Shown here in pieces: positions 1 to 8,146 of a DNA stretch of 64,000 nucleotides. Source of the DNA: Algirhabdus cladophorae (GTDB taxonomy: Bacteria; Pseudomonadota; Alphaproteobacteria; Rhodobacterales; Rhodobacteraceae); the NCBI RefSeq assembly GCF_044772865.1, contig NZ_CP173029.1, forward strand, positions 248,001 through 312,000. Direction: 5' to 3'. A program made the position numbers and the translations under genes. Numbering within the stretch: the first letter of the stretch is position 1; each line of letters starts with the position of its first letter. The notes below the pieces were generated by a model, which did not search any database, was not told the origin of the DNA, and was given only the letters and a program-made list of their open reading frames with translations.

Positions 1-174
1 TATGCCCTGCTGATTGCATCCAACACAGGCAACGAGGTCTTGGGCTTTACCCTATTGCTGATCTCGGCGCTTTTGTTTGCCGGTTGGGCGGTTCTTGACC
101 GGCGCTGGGCGTTTTTTGCGCTACAGTTTTTCTATGCGGTGTCTGCTATTATCGGGCTGATCCGCTGGGGCTGA
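1..174 (+). CDS. Small membrane protein, C-terminal part only
   Basis: An open frame runs in from the left edge and ends at a TGA at 172-174, giving 57 visible residues. They are strongly hydrophobic with two likely membrane segments separated by a short basic turn (LDRRW), and the protein ends IIGLIRWG. The layout (helix, charged DRR/DR turn, helix, very short tail) resembles the small membrane protein at 63303-63539, so the two may be distant relatives; that is inference from a short stretch. The start lies outside the window and I cannot assign a function. Confidence 0.6.
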   Translation, partial: YALLIASNTGNEVLGFTLLLISALLFAGWAVLDRRWAFFALQFFYAVSAIIGLIRWG

Positions 175-180
175 TCCCGC

Positions 181-1944
181 TTAGGTCAGAAAAATAGTGG
201 TGAAACCGTCCTGAGGGGGCGGTGTGCCTTGCAATACCGCGACCAGTACACCGTTGACGCTGAGGTTGGTGTCTTGCGCATCTGTGCTGGAACCAAATGT
301 CAGTTCTGCATCGTTGCCCGCGCTTGCAATGTTCAGCGTATCAACGCCATCTACAAAATCAGTGATGATGACCGGGTCTCGTAGCCCACCGTCCTCGTCA
401 TTTGGGCTGGCGTCTATGTTTATGATATCGCTGCCTGTGCCCGTGCTGACCAAATCGCCGCTATCTGCAAAAATCACGTCATTGCCAGCGCCTGCGGCCA
501 CGATGTCTATGCCCGATGCGCTGGCAAGGTCGTTGGTATTGATCAGGTCATCACCCTCGCCGGCATCGATTGTGTTGGAGCCCATCGCATCGATCAGCGT
601 GTCATCGCCTGCGCCGCCACTGATGGTGTCGTCGCCTTTGGAGGCGCTTCCAGTTAGCAGGGTGTCGTCGCCGTTGCCCAGCCGGATCGTGTCACTGCCC
701 GCGCCGCCAGCAACCCTGTCCGCATAGCCGCCTGCATCGATGATATCGTCACCAGGACCGCCTTTGATCGTGTCGTAGCCCGACCCGCCGTCGATGCGGT
801 CTGCACCTTTGTTGCCGTTGATTATGTCGTCACCCTTGCCGCCAGCCAGCCGGTCCGCCTGATCGCTGCCGAGGATCGTATCATCCCCCGCAAGCCCTGC
901 GATATCCAGCCGTTGGGCTTCTTCGGTGCCGTCAAAAATATCGTCGTTTTCGCTCAAATCCTGAGAAAGGACTGCGGGTTCTTGCGGCTCTTCAAGGAGT
1001 CCATTGAGTTGGTCAAGGACCGTTTCAAGATCAAACTCGGGGTCTATCGTTTGCACGGTGACCTCAGACAGGTCCACGTCGGCGGCGACACCTTTCAAGG
1101 TTGCCACAAGGGTGCCATCGACCAGCACAGTGGCATCCAATCCGTCCGATGATCTACCGAACTCTAGTTCAGGGTCGGGGTTGTTTGATTGGATCGTCAG
1201 AACGTCTTCGGCCGGGTTAAAGTCAGCGATTGTAACGGCCTCGGTTGGCGCATTCGGATCGGCCAGAGCATGGTCGAAAACGAGGATGTCGTCGGAGCCC
1301 TCGCCGCCGCTGACAAGATCGCCATCATCGGCGAAAATAAGGTCATCACCATCACCCCCAACCAAAGCATCCGGTTGACCAAGGCGGTCGCTGTCCAACG
1401 CAAAAAGCAAGTCTTCGCCTGCGCCACCGTTCAGGACGTTGCTGCCTTTGGTGTCCACGATCAGGTCATCACCAGCGCCGCCATCTATAATGTCGTTACC
1501 AGCAGTGGTGCGCCCGAGCCCTGTGAAATCGTCGCCGTCGCCGAGAGCGATTTGGTCATTGCCTGCGCCACCTTCGACGATGTCGTCGCCTCCAGCCCCG
1601 TCCAGCCTGTCATCCCCTTTGCCGCCGCGAATGAGATCATCGTCCGAACTGCCGGTAAGTGTATCATCACCCCCTTGGCCCTTCAGGCTGACTGCAGTGT
1701 TGCCTGCGGAATACGTGTCATCGCCTTCGGTTGCCTCAAAGGTGGGGGATTGATCCTGATCACCGTCTTGATCGTCTTGCGTTGGGGTGTCGTCCACGGG
1801 CGCGAGATCTGGGATATCGCGGTTGAGGTCAATTTGGTTGTCTGAAGCGTTGCTGTTGTCGCTATCATCGTCGCTGTCAAACGCCCCAAACAAAGCCAGC
1901 GGGATCATCGCCAAAAGAAGTGTCGGCAGAGCAAAAAGCAGCAT
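181..1944 (-). CDS. RTX-type calcium-binding repeat protein
   Basis: A 587-residue, very acidic protein. Residues 1-22 form a hydrophobic N-terminal segment, followed by an Asp/Ser-rich linker and then two large blocks of glycine/aspartate nonapeptides (GGxGxDxxx, for example GGKGDDRLDG and GGAGDDLI), the hallmark of hemolysin-type Ca2+-binding beta rolls. The two blocks, about residues 68-300 and 330-587, follow the same order of landmarks (GGKGDD, GSNxxxxGxGEDL, IFADxGDLVS, a TIADF/IITDF element, LVATLKG/LVAVLQG), so the protein arose by internal duplication. It ends in a short hydrophobic tail (TTIFLT) of the kind seen in type I-secreted RTX proteins. It is probably extracellular or surface-bound; substrate and role are unknown. 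No type I exporter lies nearby. Confidence 0.85.
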   Translation of the reverse strand: MLLFALPTLLLAMIPLALFGAFDSDDDSDNSNASDNQIDLNRDIPDLAPVDDTPTQDDQDGDQDQSPTFEATEGDDTYSAGNTAVSLKGQGGDDTLTGSSDDDLIRGGKGDDRLDGAGGDDIVEGGAGNDQIALGDGDDFTGLGRTTAGNDIIDGGAGDDLIVDTKGSNVLNGGAGEDLLFALDSDRLGQPDALVGGDGDDLIFADDGDLVSGGEGSDDILVFDHALADPNAPTEAVTIADFNPAEDVLTIQSNNPDPELEFGRSSDGLDATVLVDGTLVATLKGVAADVDLSEVTVQTIDPEFDLETVLDQLNGLLEEPQEPAVLSQDLSENDDIFDGTEEAQRLDIAGLAGDDTILGSDQADRLAGGKGDDIINGNKGADRIDGGSGYDTIKGGPGDDIIDAGGYADRVAGGAGSDTIRLGNGDDTLLTGSASKGDDTISGGAGDDTLIDAMGSNTIDAGEGDDLINTNDLASASGIDIVAAGAGNDVIFADSGDLVSTGTGSDIINIDASPNDEDGGLRDPVIITDFVDGVDTLNIASAGNDAELTFGSSTDAQDTNLSVNGVLVAVLQGTPPPQDGFTTIFLT

Positions 1945-2070
1945 AGGGGCACCATTTAATTGGGTTTCAGGCAGATGGTAAGCATGTAACTAGCTGAAAC
2001 CTATGTCAAATTCCTTAATCCTACTGGTGCCATAATCGAAACAATTGGGCGCCTGCCTGCCAATTGTTGC

Positions 2071-2364
2071 TTATTTGTGGGAGGCCTCAAAAGCCTTTTT
2101 GGCACTATCGCTGGCCTCGGTTTGATATTGGGCTTTCCAGTCGGAAAATGGCATTTGGTAAAAAATCTCGCGGCCTTGGTCCTTGTCCATGTCAATGCCG
2201 CGGGCGTTGGCCTCTTCTTGGTACCAGCGTGACAGGCAATTGCGGCAAAACCCAGCAAGGTTCATCATGTCGATGTTCTGGACGTCAGGGCGGTCCTGCA
2301 TCAGATGCTTTTGCAACCTGCGAAAGGCGGCCGCCTCGAGTTCGAGCTTGGTTTGGTCGTCCAT
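2071..2364 (-). CDS. DUF1244 family protein
   Basis: A 97-residue soluble protein matching the DUF1244 family in length and motifs: an LxxHLMxRxDVQNIDMMNLAGFCRNC-like segment at about residues 19-43 and a YQMPFxDWKAQYQ-like segment at 68-79. The family is small, widespread in alphaproteobacteria and has no established biochemical role as far as I know. The start is supported by AAAGGA about nine bases upstream. It is the last gene of a three-gene minus-strand operon, 12 bases after the CHMI-like isomerase gene. Confidence 0.85.
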   Translation of the reverse strand: MDDQTKLELEAAAFRRLQKHLMQDRPDVQNIDMMNLAGFCRNCLSRWYQEEANARGIDMDKDQGREIFYQMPFSDWKAQYQTEASDSAKKAFEASHK

Positions 2365-2376
2365 TTTGGTGTCCTT

Positions 2377-2721
2377 TCACAAGACGCGTTTGGTGTAGGA
2401 TCCTGCATGTAGATCAGCCGTGTCAATCGAGATGCTGCCCACCTGCGGCAATGCGTTTTCCAAAAGTGTCAGCAAGGTCGATGTAACCTTGGCCTTATCT
2501 TCGTCCGAGCGGCCTGCCAACATGCGCACTTCTACATGGACAAAGCTCTGATTTTCGGTGCCGATCAGCACCACGTCAGCCGTGTGGGCGCGCACTTTGA
2601 TCGACAGGGGGCTGGCAAAAACGCCCGTTGCCAAGGCACTGTCAAACAACATCTGGCATAGCTTTTGCGTATCCAACATGTCCGGCACGTCCGGTGACTG
2701 CTCGAGGATGATATGGGGCAT
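2377..2721 (-). CDS. 5-carboxymethyl-2-hydroxymuconate isomerase-like protein
   Basis: A 114-residue protein beginning MPHIILEQS, the typical start of the CHMI/HpcD branch of the tautomerase superfamily, where the proline exposed after Met removal is the catalytic base. I chose the ATG at 2721 because it puts Pro at position 2 and has AAGGAAG just upstream; a longer reading from 2754 would bury this proline. In homoprotocatechuate degradation the family isomerises 5-carboxymethyl-2-hydroxymuconate. No other gene of that pathway is visible, so the true substrate is open. The start lies one base beyond the stop of the upstream amidohydrolase gene, implying translational coupling. Confidence 0.75.
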   Translation of the reverse strand: MPHIILEQSPDVPDMLDTQKLCQMLFDSALATGVFASPLSIKVRAHTADVVLIGTENQSFVHVEVRMLAGRSDEDKAKVTSTLLTLLENALPQVGSISIDTADLHAGSYTKRVL

Positions 2722-2722
2722 C

Positions 2723-3475
2723 TTAGCTTCCTTGTGACAGGGTCGTTTTGGCAAGGGCTTCGTTCAGGATCGGCGCAAGTTGAGCGGCCCAAGCCCGCTG
2801 CTGGCTCTCCTCGACAATTAGGTCGTTTCTGATTTCGATCAATGCATTCAGCCTGTTGTGTTGCAAGGCGTGGCGGTCAATCGCATCCTTGGGCAAGTAG
2901 CCTCGGTAGGGTTCATTGATGCCGACGCAATAGTCGGTCTGGGATTGCAATGTCTCAATTAGCGGTGTGGTCAGGCGTTGATCCTGCGCAAAAAGGACTC
3001 CGATCTCCCAAGGGCGTATGGGCTTGCCTTGCAGCTGTGGGGTAAAGCTGTGCACAGACAGGATCACCGTATCTGCGCGTCGCGCGGCCAATTCGGCATA
3101 GGCGGCGTGATAGGGTTCATAGAGTGTCTCAATGCGTTTGGCCCGCTCGGCGGCATCGATCCCGCGATTGGCCGGGATGAGCGTGCCATCATAAAGCTGC
3201 ATGATGAGTGTGGGGTCGTCTGCCCCGCGATTGGGATCAATAACAAGGCGAGAGAAATTTGAACCGACAACAGGCGCATTCAACGCCTGCCCGAGGGCCA
3301 GTGCCACTCCTTTTGCCCCGACATCATAGGCAATGTGGCGGTCCATGTCGGCGCGCGGCAGGCCAAGATCCCCATCGTTGATCCAATGGGGGACGTGGTT
3401 CGAGGCATGATCACAGGTCACAAGCCATTGCGATGGCCTGTCGGCCCCGTCGATAAAATAGGGTTCATCTGTCAT
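2723..3475 (-). CDS. N-formylglutamate amidohydrolase family protein
   Basis: A 250-residue protein of the N-formylglutamate amidohydrolase (HutG/FGase) family, which hydrolyses N-formyl-L-glutamate or related N-acyl amino acids. Recognisable are VTCDHASNHVP near the N-terminus (metal-binding DH), RxxADMDRHIAYDVGA, NFSRLVIDPNRG, and VILSVHSFTP, all typical of the family. I take the ATG at 3475 as the start because AGAAGGA sits about nine bases before it. It heads an operon with the CHMI-like gene and the DUF1244 gene. No hut genes are nearby, so a role in histidine use is not shown by context. Confidence 0.85.
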   Translation of the reverse strand: MTDEPYFIDGADRPSQWLVTCDHASNHVPHWINDGDLGLPRADMDRHIAYDVGAKGVALALGQALNAPVVGSNFSRLVIDPNRGADDPTLIMQLYDGTLIPANRGIDAAERAKRIETLYEPYHAAYAELAARRADTVILSVHSFTPQLQGKPIRPWEIGVLFAQDQRLTTPLIETLQSQTDYCVGINEPYRGYLPKDAIDRHALQHNRLNALIEIRNDLIVEESQQRAWAAQLAPILNEALAKTTLSQGS

Positions 3476-3551
3476 GACTGTGGTCCTTCTCACAGAAAGT
3501 GAGATAGGTGAGTTGAGAAAGATTGTGAATTAGGTAATAAGGCTAGCAACG

Positions 3552-3567
3552 CTGTTAGCGATAACAG
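3552..3567. promoter_or_regulatory. Perfect 16-bp palindromic operator upstream of pyk
   Basis: CTGTTAGCGATAACAG is a perfect inverted repeat (6-bp arms, GCGA centre), 37 bases upstream of the pyk start. TGTTAnCGnTAACA-type sites with a central CG are typical of LacI-family regulators. In Rhodobacter a LacI-family regulator of central carbon metabolism (CceR, ortholog of PckR) is known to act on glycolytic genes; binding by such a protein is my inference. Confidence 0.6.
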
Positions 3568-3604
3568 TTTTGCCCAAAGCCAAGCCATTTATCGGGGATC
3601 TACC

Positions 3605-5053
3605 ATGCGCCGCCACAGAAATGTTAAAATCGTTGCCACTCTTGGCCCAGCGTCTGAAACGTACGAGCAAATACGGGCGCTGCACGAAGCCGGTGCCGAT
3701 GTGTTCCGTCTAAATATGTCCCACGGCAAGCACGAAGAGATCGCTGAAAAGCACAAAATTATTCGCCAGATTGAACAGGATCTGGACAGCCCCATCGCCA
3801 TTCTGGCCGATCTTCAGGGGCCAAAATTGCGTGTTGGCGGTTTTGTGAACCCTGAGGGTGAAATGCTGGAAGAGGGCGCAAAGTTCCGACTGGACATGGA
3901 CAGCGCCGAAGGCACGGTTGAGCGCGCGACGCTGCCGCATCCCGAGATTTTCAAGGCGCTGAAACCGGGATCCAGCCTGTTGGTCAACGATGGTAAGATC
4001 CGCCTGACTGTTGATGACTGTGGGGATGATTTTGCCGAGTGCACGGTTGTGGCTGGTGGCGTCATTTCCAGCCGCAAGGGCGTTAACGTGCCAGATGTGG
4101 TGTTGCCCTTGGCGGCCTTGTCGCAAAAAGATCGCAAAGATCTGGAATTTGTCTGTCAATTGGGCGTTGATTGGCTGGCGCTGTCGTTTGTGCAACGTCC
4201 CGAAGACGTGGAAGAAGGCCGCGCTCTGGCCAAGGGTCGTGCGGCCATCCTTGCGAAAATCGAAAAGCCAGCTGCCGTCGATAGTTTTGACGAAATCCTA
4301 GCGGTAAGCGACGGTATTATGGTGGCCCGTGGCGACTTGGGGGTTGAGCTGCCGGTGCAGAACGTGCCGCCGATCCAAAAGCAATTGGTGCGTAAGTGCC
4401 GCTCTGCGGCCAAGCCAGTGATTGTTGCCACGCAGATGCTGGAAAGTATGATTGAAAGCCCGATGCCAACCCGTGCGGAAGTCAGTGATGTGGCTACAGC
4501 GATCTATGAAGGGTCCGATGCAATCATGTTGTCAGCGGAATCTGCGGCAGGCAGTTATCCGATTGAGGCTGTGACAACCATGGATAATGTGGCCAAAGAA
4601 ATCGAAGCCGATCCAACCTATACCGAGATCATCGAGGCGTCGCGCAAATCCTCTGGCAAGACCGTCGCAGATGGGATCGTGGCTGCGGCCCGCGAAATCG
4701 TTGAAACAACAGACGTAAAGGCGATCTGCTGCTTTACACAATCCGGTACGACGGCGGCTTTGGTCGCGCGCGAACGGCCCCGTGCGCCTATCGTTGCCCT
4801 GACGCCTTTGGTGGGAACTGCGCGGCGGATGTGCCTGACTTGGGGCACCAATTGCGCCATCACGGATACTGTGGACCGGTTTAAAATGGCCGTTGTCAGT
4901 GCCGCACGTGCGGCCCGTAAAATGGGCATCGCCGAGGAATCCGATCAGATCATCGTAACAGCGGGCGTCCCGTTCAATGTTGAGGGTACAACGAATATCC
5001 TTAGGGTTGCGCCGTGCGAGGAAAGGTTGATTTTCCGCACCGATCCTGAATGA
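3605..5053 (+). CDS. pyk: Pyruvate kinase
   Basis: A 482-residue pyruvate kinase converting phosphoenolpyruvate and ADP to pyruvate and ATP, the last step of glycolysis and the Entner-Doudoroff route. Family motifs in order: IVATLGPAS at residues 8-16, FRLNMSHG at 36-43, ILADLQGPKLRVG near 64-76, the active-site signature ILAKIEKPAAVDSFDEIL, MVARGDLGVELP, KPVIVATQMLESM, and AEVSDVATAIYEGSDAIMLSAESA. The C-terminal allosteric domain is complete. GGGGATC precedes the ATG. The palindrome at 3552-3567 suggests control by a LacI-type repressor. A conserved small membrane gene follows after 28 bases. Confidence 0.97.
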   Translation: MRRHRNVKIVATLGPASETYEQIRALHEAGADVFRLNMSHGKHEEIAEKHKIIRQIEQDLDSPIAILADLQGPKLRVGGFVNPEGEMLEEGAKFRLDMDSAEGTVERATLPHPEIFKALKPGSSLLVNDGKIRLTVDDCGDDFAECTVVAGGVISSRKGVNVPDVVLPLAALSQKDRKDLEFVCQLGVDWLALSFVQRPEDVEEGRALAKGRAAILAKIEKPAAVDSFDEILAVSDGIMVARGDLGVELPVQNVPPIQKQLVRKCRSAAKPVIVATQMLESMIESPMPTRAEVSDVATAIYEGSDAIMLSAESAAGSYPIEAVTTMDNVAKEIEADPTYTEIIEASRKSSGKTVADGIVAAAREIVETTDVKAICCFTQSGTTAALVARERPRAPIVALTPLVGTARRMCLTWGTNCAITDTVDRFKMAVVSAARAARKMGIAEESDQIIVTAGVPFNVEGTTNILRVAPCEERLIFRTDPE

Positions 5054-5081
5054 TGGGGTATTAACCATTTAAGGATCCACG

Positions 5082-5306
5082 ATGGACCCCGATCTGATTT
5101 TTGTAATTGGCCTCGTTTTGGTGGCGTTTTCGATCCCGTCTATGTTGTCGGCCTATTCAGAGGGTCGTGCGCCCCGGGTGTCGTCCATGGTGATTGTCTT
5201 AGCGGGCGTGATGATCGTCTACGCCTATAACACCAAGCCGGGGGGCTATGATTTTGCCACGATCCCGGACACCTTTATGGGTGTGGTTGCTCGGTACATA
5301 AATTAA
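5082..5306 (+). CDS. Small two-helix membrane protein
   Basis: A 74-residue protein with two predicted membrane helices, residues about 5-22 (LIFVIGLVLVAFSIP) and 35-49 (SMVIVLAGVMIVYAY), joined by a short loop containing EGRAPR. AAGGATC lies about eight bases before the ATG. It sits 28 bases after pyk on the same strand and is probably co-transcribed. I do not recognise a functional family beyond a small uncharacterised membrane protein of alphaproteobacterial type. Confidence 0.7.
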   Translation: MDPDLIFVIGLVLVAFSIPSMLSAYSEGRAPRVSSMVIVLAGVMIVYAYNTKPGGYDFATIPDTFMGVVARYIN

Positions 5307-5329
5307 GGGCAATTCCGGCACGAATCGGC

Positions 5330-5358
5330 TTGTCATCTGGCCTGCTGCCTCCTATACG
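5330..5358 (+). promoter_or_regulatory. Candidate sigma70-type promoter for rpmI-rplT
   Basis: TTGTCA, 17 bases, TATACG, about 75 bases before the rpmI ATG. The same -10 hexamer with the same spacing occurs in front of rpsU (18993-19021), which supports a shared ribosomal-protein promoter type. Seen by eye only. Confidence 0.45.
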
Positions 5359-5434
5359 ACCCATCTGAACCGATGCTATCGGCCTATTGGCATGCCGCAC
5401 AGCGTCAGAACCGTTCAACTATAGGAGACGGAAA

Positions 5435-5635
5435 ATGCCTAAGATGAAGACGAAATCGAGCTGCAAAAAGCGGTTCAAAGTGACTGCTAAGGGCCGCGTT
5501 GTTGCGGGCCAAGCTGGCAAACGCCACGGCATGATCAAACGCACCAACAAATTCCTGCGTAACGCACGCGGTACAACCACGCTGTCGGCCCCTGATGAAA
5601 AGATCATCAAGTCGATGATGCCATACGCGCGCTAA
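5435..5635 (+). CDS. rpmI: 50S ribosomal protein L35
   Basis: A 66-residue, highly basic protein beginning MPKMKTKSSCKKRFK with the conserved AGKRHGMIKRTNKFLR segment: ribosomal protein L35 of the large subunit. The ATG at 5435 is chosen because GGAGA lies eight bases upstream and the family begins MPKMKT. It is followed after 14 bases by rplT, the usual bacterial pairing. infC, often upstream, is not adjacent here. Confidence 0.97.
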   Translation: MPKMKTKSSCKKRFKVTAKGRVVAGQAGKRHGMIKRTNKFLRNARGTTTLSAPDEKIIKSMMPYAR

Positions 5636-5649
5636 GGGAGGTTCACTAG

Positions 5650-6015
5650 ATGTCACGTACTAAAGGTGGAACAACCACACACGCCCGTCACAAGAAAGTC
5701 ACCGATGCAGCGAAAGGCTTTTATGGCCGCCGCAAGAACACTTTCAAAGTCGCCCGCCAAGCGGTCGACAAAGCCAACCAATACGCCACACGCGACCGTA
5801 AAAACCGCAAGCGGCAGTTCCGCGCCCTGTGGATCCAACGGATCAACGCTGCTGTGCGCAGCCATGATGAAGCGCTGACATACAGCAAGTTCATCAACGG
5901 CCTGTCCTTGGCTGGTATCGAAGTAGACCGTAAAGTTCTGGCCGATCTGGCTGTGAATGAACCGGATGCCTTCGGTGCAATCGTTGAAAAAGCACAGGCT
6001 GCACTGGCCGCCTAA
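5650..6015 (+). CDS. rplT: 50S ribosomal protein L20
   Basis: A 121-residue basic protein with the L20 landmarks: MSRTKGGTTTHARHKKV, AKGFYGRRKNTFKVARQAV, the YATRDRKNRKRQFRALWIQRINAA-type helix, and a C-terminal RKVLADLAVNEPDAF segment. L20 is needed early in 50S assembly and in several bacteria represses its own operon. GGGAGG precedes the start. A strong terminator follows at 6037-6067. Confidence 0.98.
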   Translation: MSRTKGGTTTHARHKKVTDAAKGFYGRRKNTFKVARQAVDKANQYATRDRKNRKRQFRALWIQRINAAVRSHDEALTYSKFINGLSLAGIEVDRKVLADLAVNEPDAFGAIVEKAQAALAA

Positions 6016-6036
6016 ATTTCCGACGTTTAGATTTTG

Positions 6037-6067
6037 AAAAGCCGCTCTGGTCAGGGCGGCTTTTTTT
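6037..6067 (+). terminator. Rho-independent terminator of rpmI-rplT
   Basis: AAAGCCGC, a GC-containing loop, GCGGCTTT, then a run of T. Eight-base-pair stem directly downstream of rplT; it abuts the 3' end of the convergent kelch gene. Confidence 0.85.
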
Positions 6068-6992
6068 ATGGGGTGGGGTCCCACATTTCGATACTGGTCA
6101 ATTCAGGCTCTCCGCCGCGGGCGCCGCTTCCTGCCGCGATCCAAAGTTTGCCCTCATGGGTGCAACAATTGGTGCCGTGCCGTGCGCGGTTCAGGGCAGG
6201 GCCAAAGGACCACGTCCCGGCCTTAACATCGAGGATCTGCATTTCGGTAAAGGCCTCCATCCGGCCAGCTTCGCCACCGACATAGTGAATTTTACCATCT
6301 AGGACGCCCGTGCCACCGGCGGCGGTTTGAATTGGGATGGGTTCGGGATGCACGGACCATGTGCCAGTCGCAAAGTCGTAAACGTCCACGTCTGCGATTG
6401 TGTCAAAGAACAGCTGGTTCAGGTCGGTCCCTGTGTGCCGCCCCGTTTCGCGCCCCCCAAAGAAATAAAGCTTATCATTGGCAATGGCACAAGGCGCATG
6501 GTCGCGTTTGTTGGGGGCGTCGGGCAGGATCTGCCATTCACCGGTTTCAGGGTGGATGCGATCAAACCACGCCTGCGTGTCGGCCCAGTGCCCATCAACG
6601 ATGCCGCCTACAACGTAGATCCAACCGTCGGAATGCAGTGCACAGCCAGATGCGCCACGGCGCCGACCTTTTGGAATAGGCGGCCCCTTTTTCCACGTGT
6701 CGGTGTCGGGCTGATAAATATAGACGGTGTCCAAAGGGGTTTCGCGTGGAAACACCCCTGTCATGGTGCCGATCAGCCAAAGCTCATTTTTGAAAACGAC
6801 TGGTTGAAAGTGGTGAATTTCCATGGGCGGTGGTGAGGCATGGCTCCAGCTTTGGGTCACAGGGTCAAAAATGTCGACGGGCTGGATACGCCTGCCACCA
6901 AAGAGGTAGAACTTGCCATCATAAGCTGCAAAACCGTTTTCGTGGCGGCAGTGCGGGGCGCCGTTACAATCGAGCGTGATCCATTCGGTCAT
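6066..6992 (-). CDS. Kelch-repeat beta-propeller protein
   Basis: A 308-residue protein made of kelch repeats. Repeated elements such as FAAYDGKFYLFGGRR, HSDGWIYVVGGIVDG, AIANDKLYFFGGRET and VLDGKIHYVGGEAGR, each about 50 residues apart, carry the GG doublet and the following Tyr/Trp of kelch blades, suggesting a five- to six-bladed propeller. No signal peptide is evident from the chosen start (MTEWITLDC), where GGGA lies 10 bases upstream; the in-frame extension to 7133 has no supporting ribosome site. Kelch propellers bind proteins or sugars, and some are sialic acid mutarotases; I cannot say which applies. Confidence 0.8.
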   Translation of the reverse strand: MTEWITLDCNGAPHCRHENGFAAYDGKFYLFGGRRIQPVDIFDPVTQSWSHASPPPMEIHHFQPVVFKNELWLIGTMTGVFPRETPLDTVYIYQPDTDTWKKGPPIPKGRRRGASGCALHSDGWIYVVGGIVDGHWADTQAWFDRIHPETGEWQILPDAPNKRDHAPCAIANDKLYFFGGRETGRHTGTDLNQLFFDTIADVDVYDFATGTWSVHPEPIPIQTAAGGTGVLDGKIHYVGGEAGRMEAFTEMQILDVKAGTWSFGPALNRARHGTNCCTHEGKLWIAAGSGARGGEPELTSIEMWDPTP

Positions 6993-7206
6993 TGAGCAGT
7001 CCCTTGTTGATCGCTTGAGTATACGGCGGTGTCTGATTGCGGGCCAGACGTTGATTTTCAGGTCAGACACCCGGTTTGGTGGCAGACAAACCCCTGGATT
7101 GGGTTGCATTGTTTTCAGACCGGAAACAATCAAATCGTACAGCGCACATCATGATACCCCATTTCGCTTATCCATTGAATTAAAAACAAAAATTGATCAC
7201 AAAAGT

Positions 7207-7235
7207 TTGACATGGTTAACCAAAGATTAAATAAT
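7207..7235 (+). promoter_or_regulatory. Candidate promoter with embedded CtrA-like box
   Basis: The intergenic stretch 6993-7295 between two divergent genes holds TTGACA (7207-7212), 17 bases, and AATAAT (7230-7235), a good sigma70-type promoter for the VPLPA-CTERM gene. Its spacer holds TTAA-N7-TTAA (7216-7230), the spacing of a CtrA site. I see no gene in the rest of this interval. Confidence 0.5.
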
Positions 7236-7295
7236 TCTGCAGCTAGGCCCGTGCATTAGGAGCTTGGATAGAATTAACGATGGGGTATTAACATA

Positions 7296-8126
7296 ATGAA
7301 ACTTACAATTGCAGCTGCACTTCTTGCAGCGACATCCTTGGCCACGACAGCCGCTCATGCGGGGACGATCACGTCTGATGCGTTCAATGGCTCTGAGGCT
7401 GGTGTTGGCTCGACTGGGCCGGAAGAATTCCTGTTTATTGACGTCTACAACCTAAACACTGGACTGTGGCTGGGCGAAGAAGGCTTTGTCGCCGACGGCC
7501 AAGATGACCTGTATTTTGGTGAAAATCCTGGTGGTGCTCAAGCTCGCTTTGGTGCTGTGTCTAATCAGTCTACTGACACCTCGATCGTTAACTTTTTTGT
7601 AGCGACCTCTGGCCCGAATTCGATCTCTGATCCGGCCTCTAATCTGGCAACGGACTTTAGCGGATTGGAGACTTTCGGCTCGGCTAATCTAACCACTGAC
7701 GGGCTTCAGGGTTCTGGCAAGCTCTATGATGATAACGGCAATGGTCCGTTGGCTACTAACGCTTCCGGCGTTTTTGGCTTTGTGATGCAAGTTCTGGATA
7801 CGACCCCGGACCTTTCGCCGGTCTGTAGCTTCGAAGATGACATTATAGACGAGTCTTGTCTCGTTGTGGTCGGTGAAGAAGGTGAAGGGGGCAGCGAAGA
7901 AGGTGGTGAAGAAGAAACTGTGTCTAACCTAATTGCCGAACACTTTGGCTTTATCCAACTGTCCAAAGGCTCGGTCATCGGGGGGACATTTGGTGTGAAC
8001 ACAACATCCGGTGCCGCCGTGACGCTGCCAACGATGTCTGCAGTTCCGTTACCTGCCAGCGTACTGTTCTTGGGCGCGGGTCTTGCCGGTCTTGGCTTTG
8101 TCGGACGGCGTCGCAAAAAGGCCTAA
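7296..8126 (+). CDS. Secreted protein with VPLPA-CTERM sorting signal
   Basis: A 276-residue protein with a classic signal peptide (MKLTIAAALLAATSLATTAAHA, cleavage after AHA) and a C-terminal tripartite sorting signal: VPLPAS, a hydrophobic helix (VLFLGAGLAGLGFVG) and a basic end RRRKKA. This matches the VPLPA-CTERM type of exosortase substrates; the dedicated exosortase is not in the window. The mature part is Ser/Thr/Gly/Asp-rich with an acidic Glu/Gly low-complexity segment (about residues 193-206) and a cysteine pair flanking FEDDIIDES. Expected fate is export and anchoring or release at the outer surface, perhaps with extracellular polymer. A good promoter lies upstream and a terminator follows. 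Confidence 0.85.
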   Translation: MKLTIAAALLAATSLATTAAHAGTITSDAFNGSEAGVGSTGPEEFLFIDVYNLNTGLWLGEEGFVADGQDDLYFGENPGGAQARFGAVSNQSTDTSIVNFFVATSGPNSISDPASNLATDFSGLETFGSANLTTDGLQGSGKLYDDNGNGPLATNASGVFGFVMQVLDTTPDLSPVCSFEDDIIDESCLVVVGEEGEGGSEEGGEEETVSNLIAEHFGFIQLSKGSVIGGTFGVNTTSGAAVTLPTMSAVPLPASVLFLGAGLAGLGFVGRRRKKA

Positions 8127-8146
8127 ACACCCTTTGGAAATTTAGG

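Noticed and set aside
1189..1845. 218-codon plus-strand frame inside the RTX gene
   Set aside because: It is the antisense reading of Gly/Asp repeats and has a repetitive Val/Ala/Ile composition without any family signature.
5052..7292. Identical 14-mer GATGGGGTATTAAC at 5052 and 7279
   Set aside because: Pairs of 14-mers are expected several times by chance in 64 kb; surroundings do not match.
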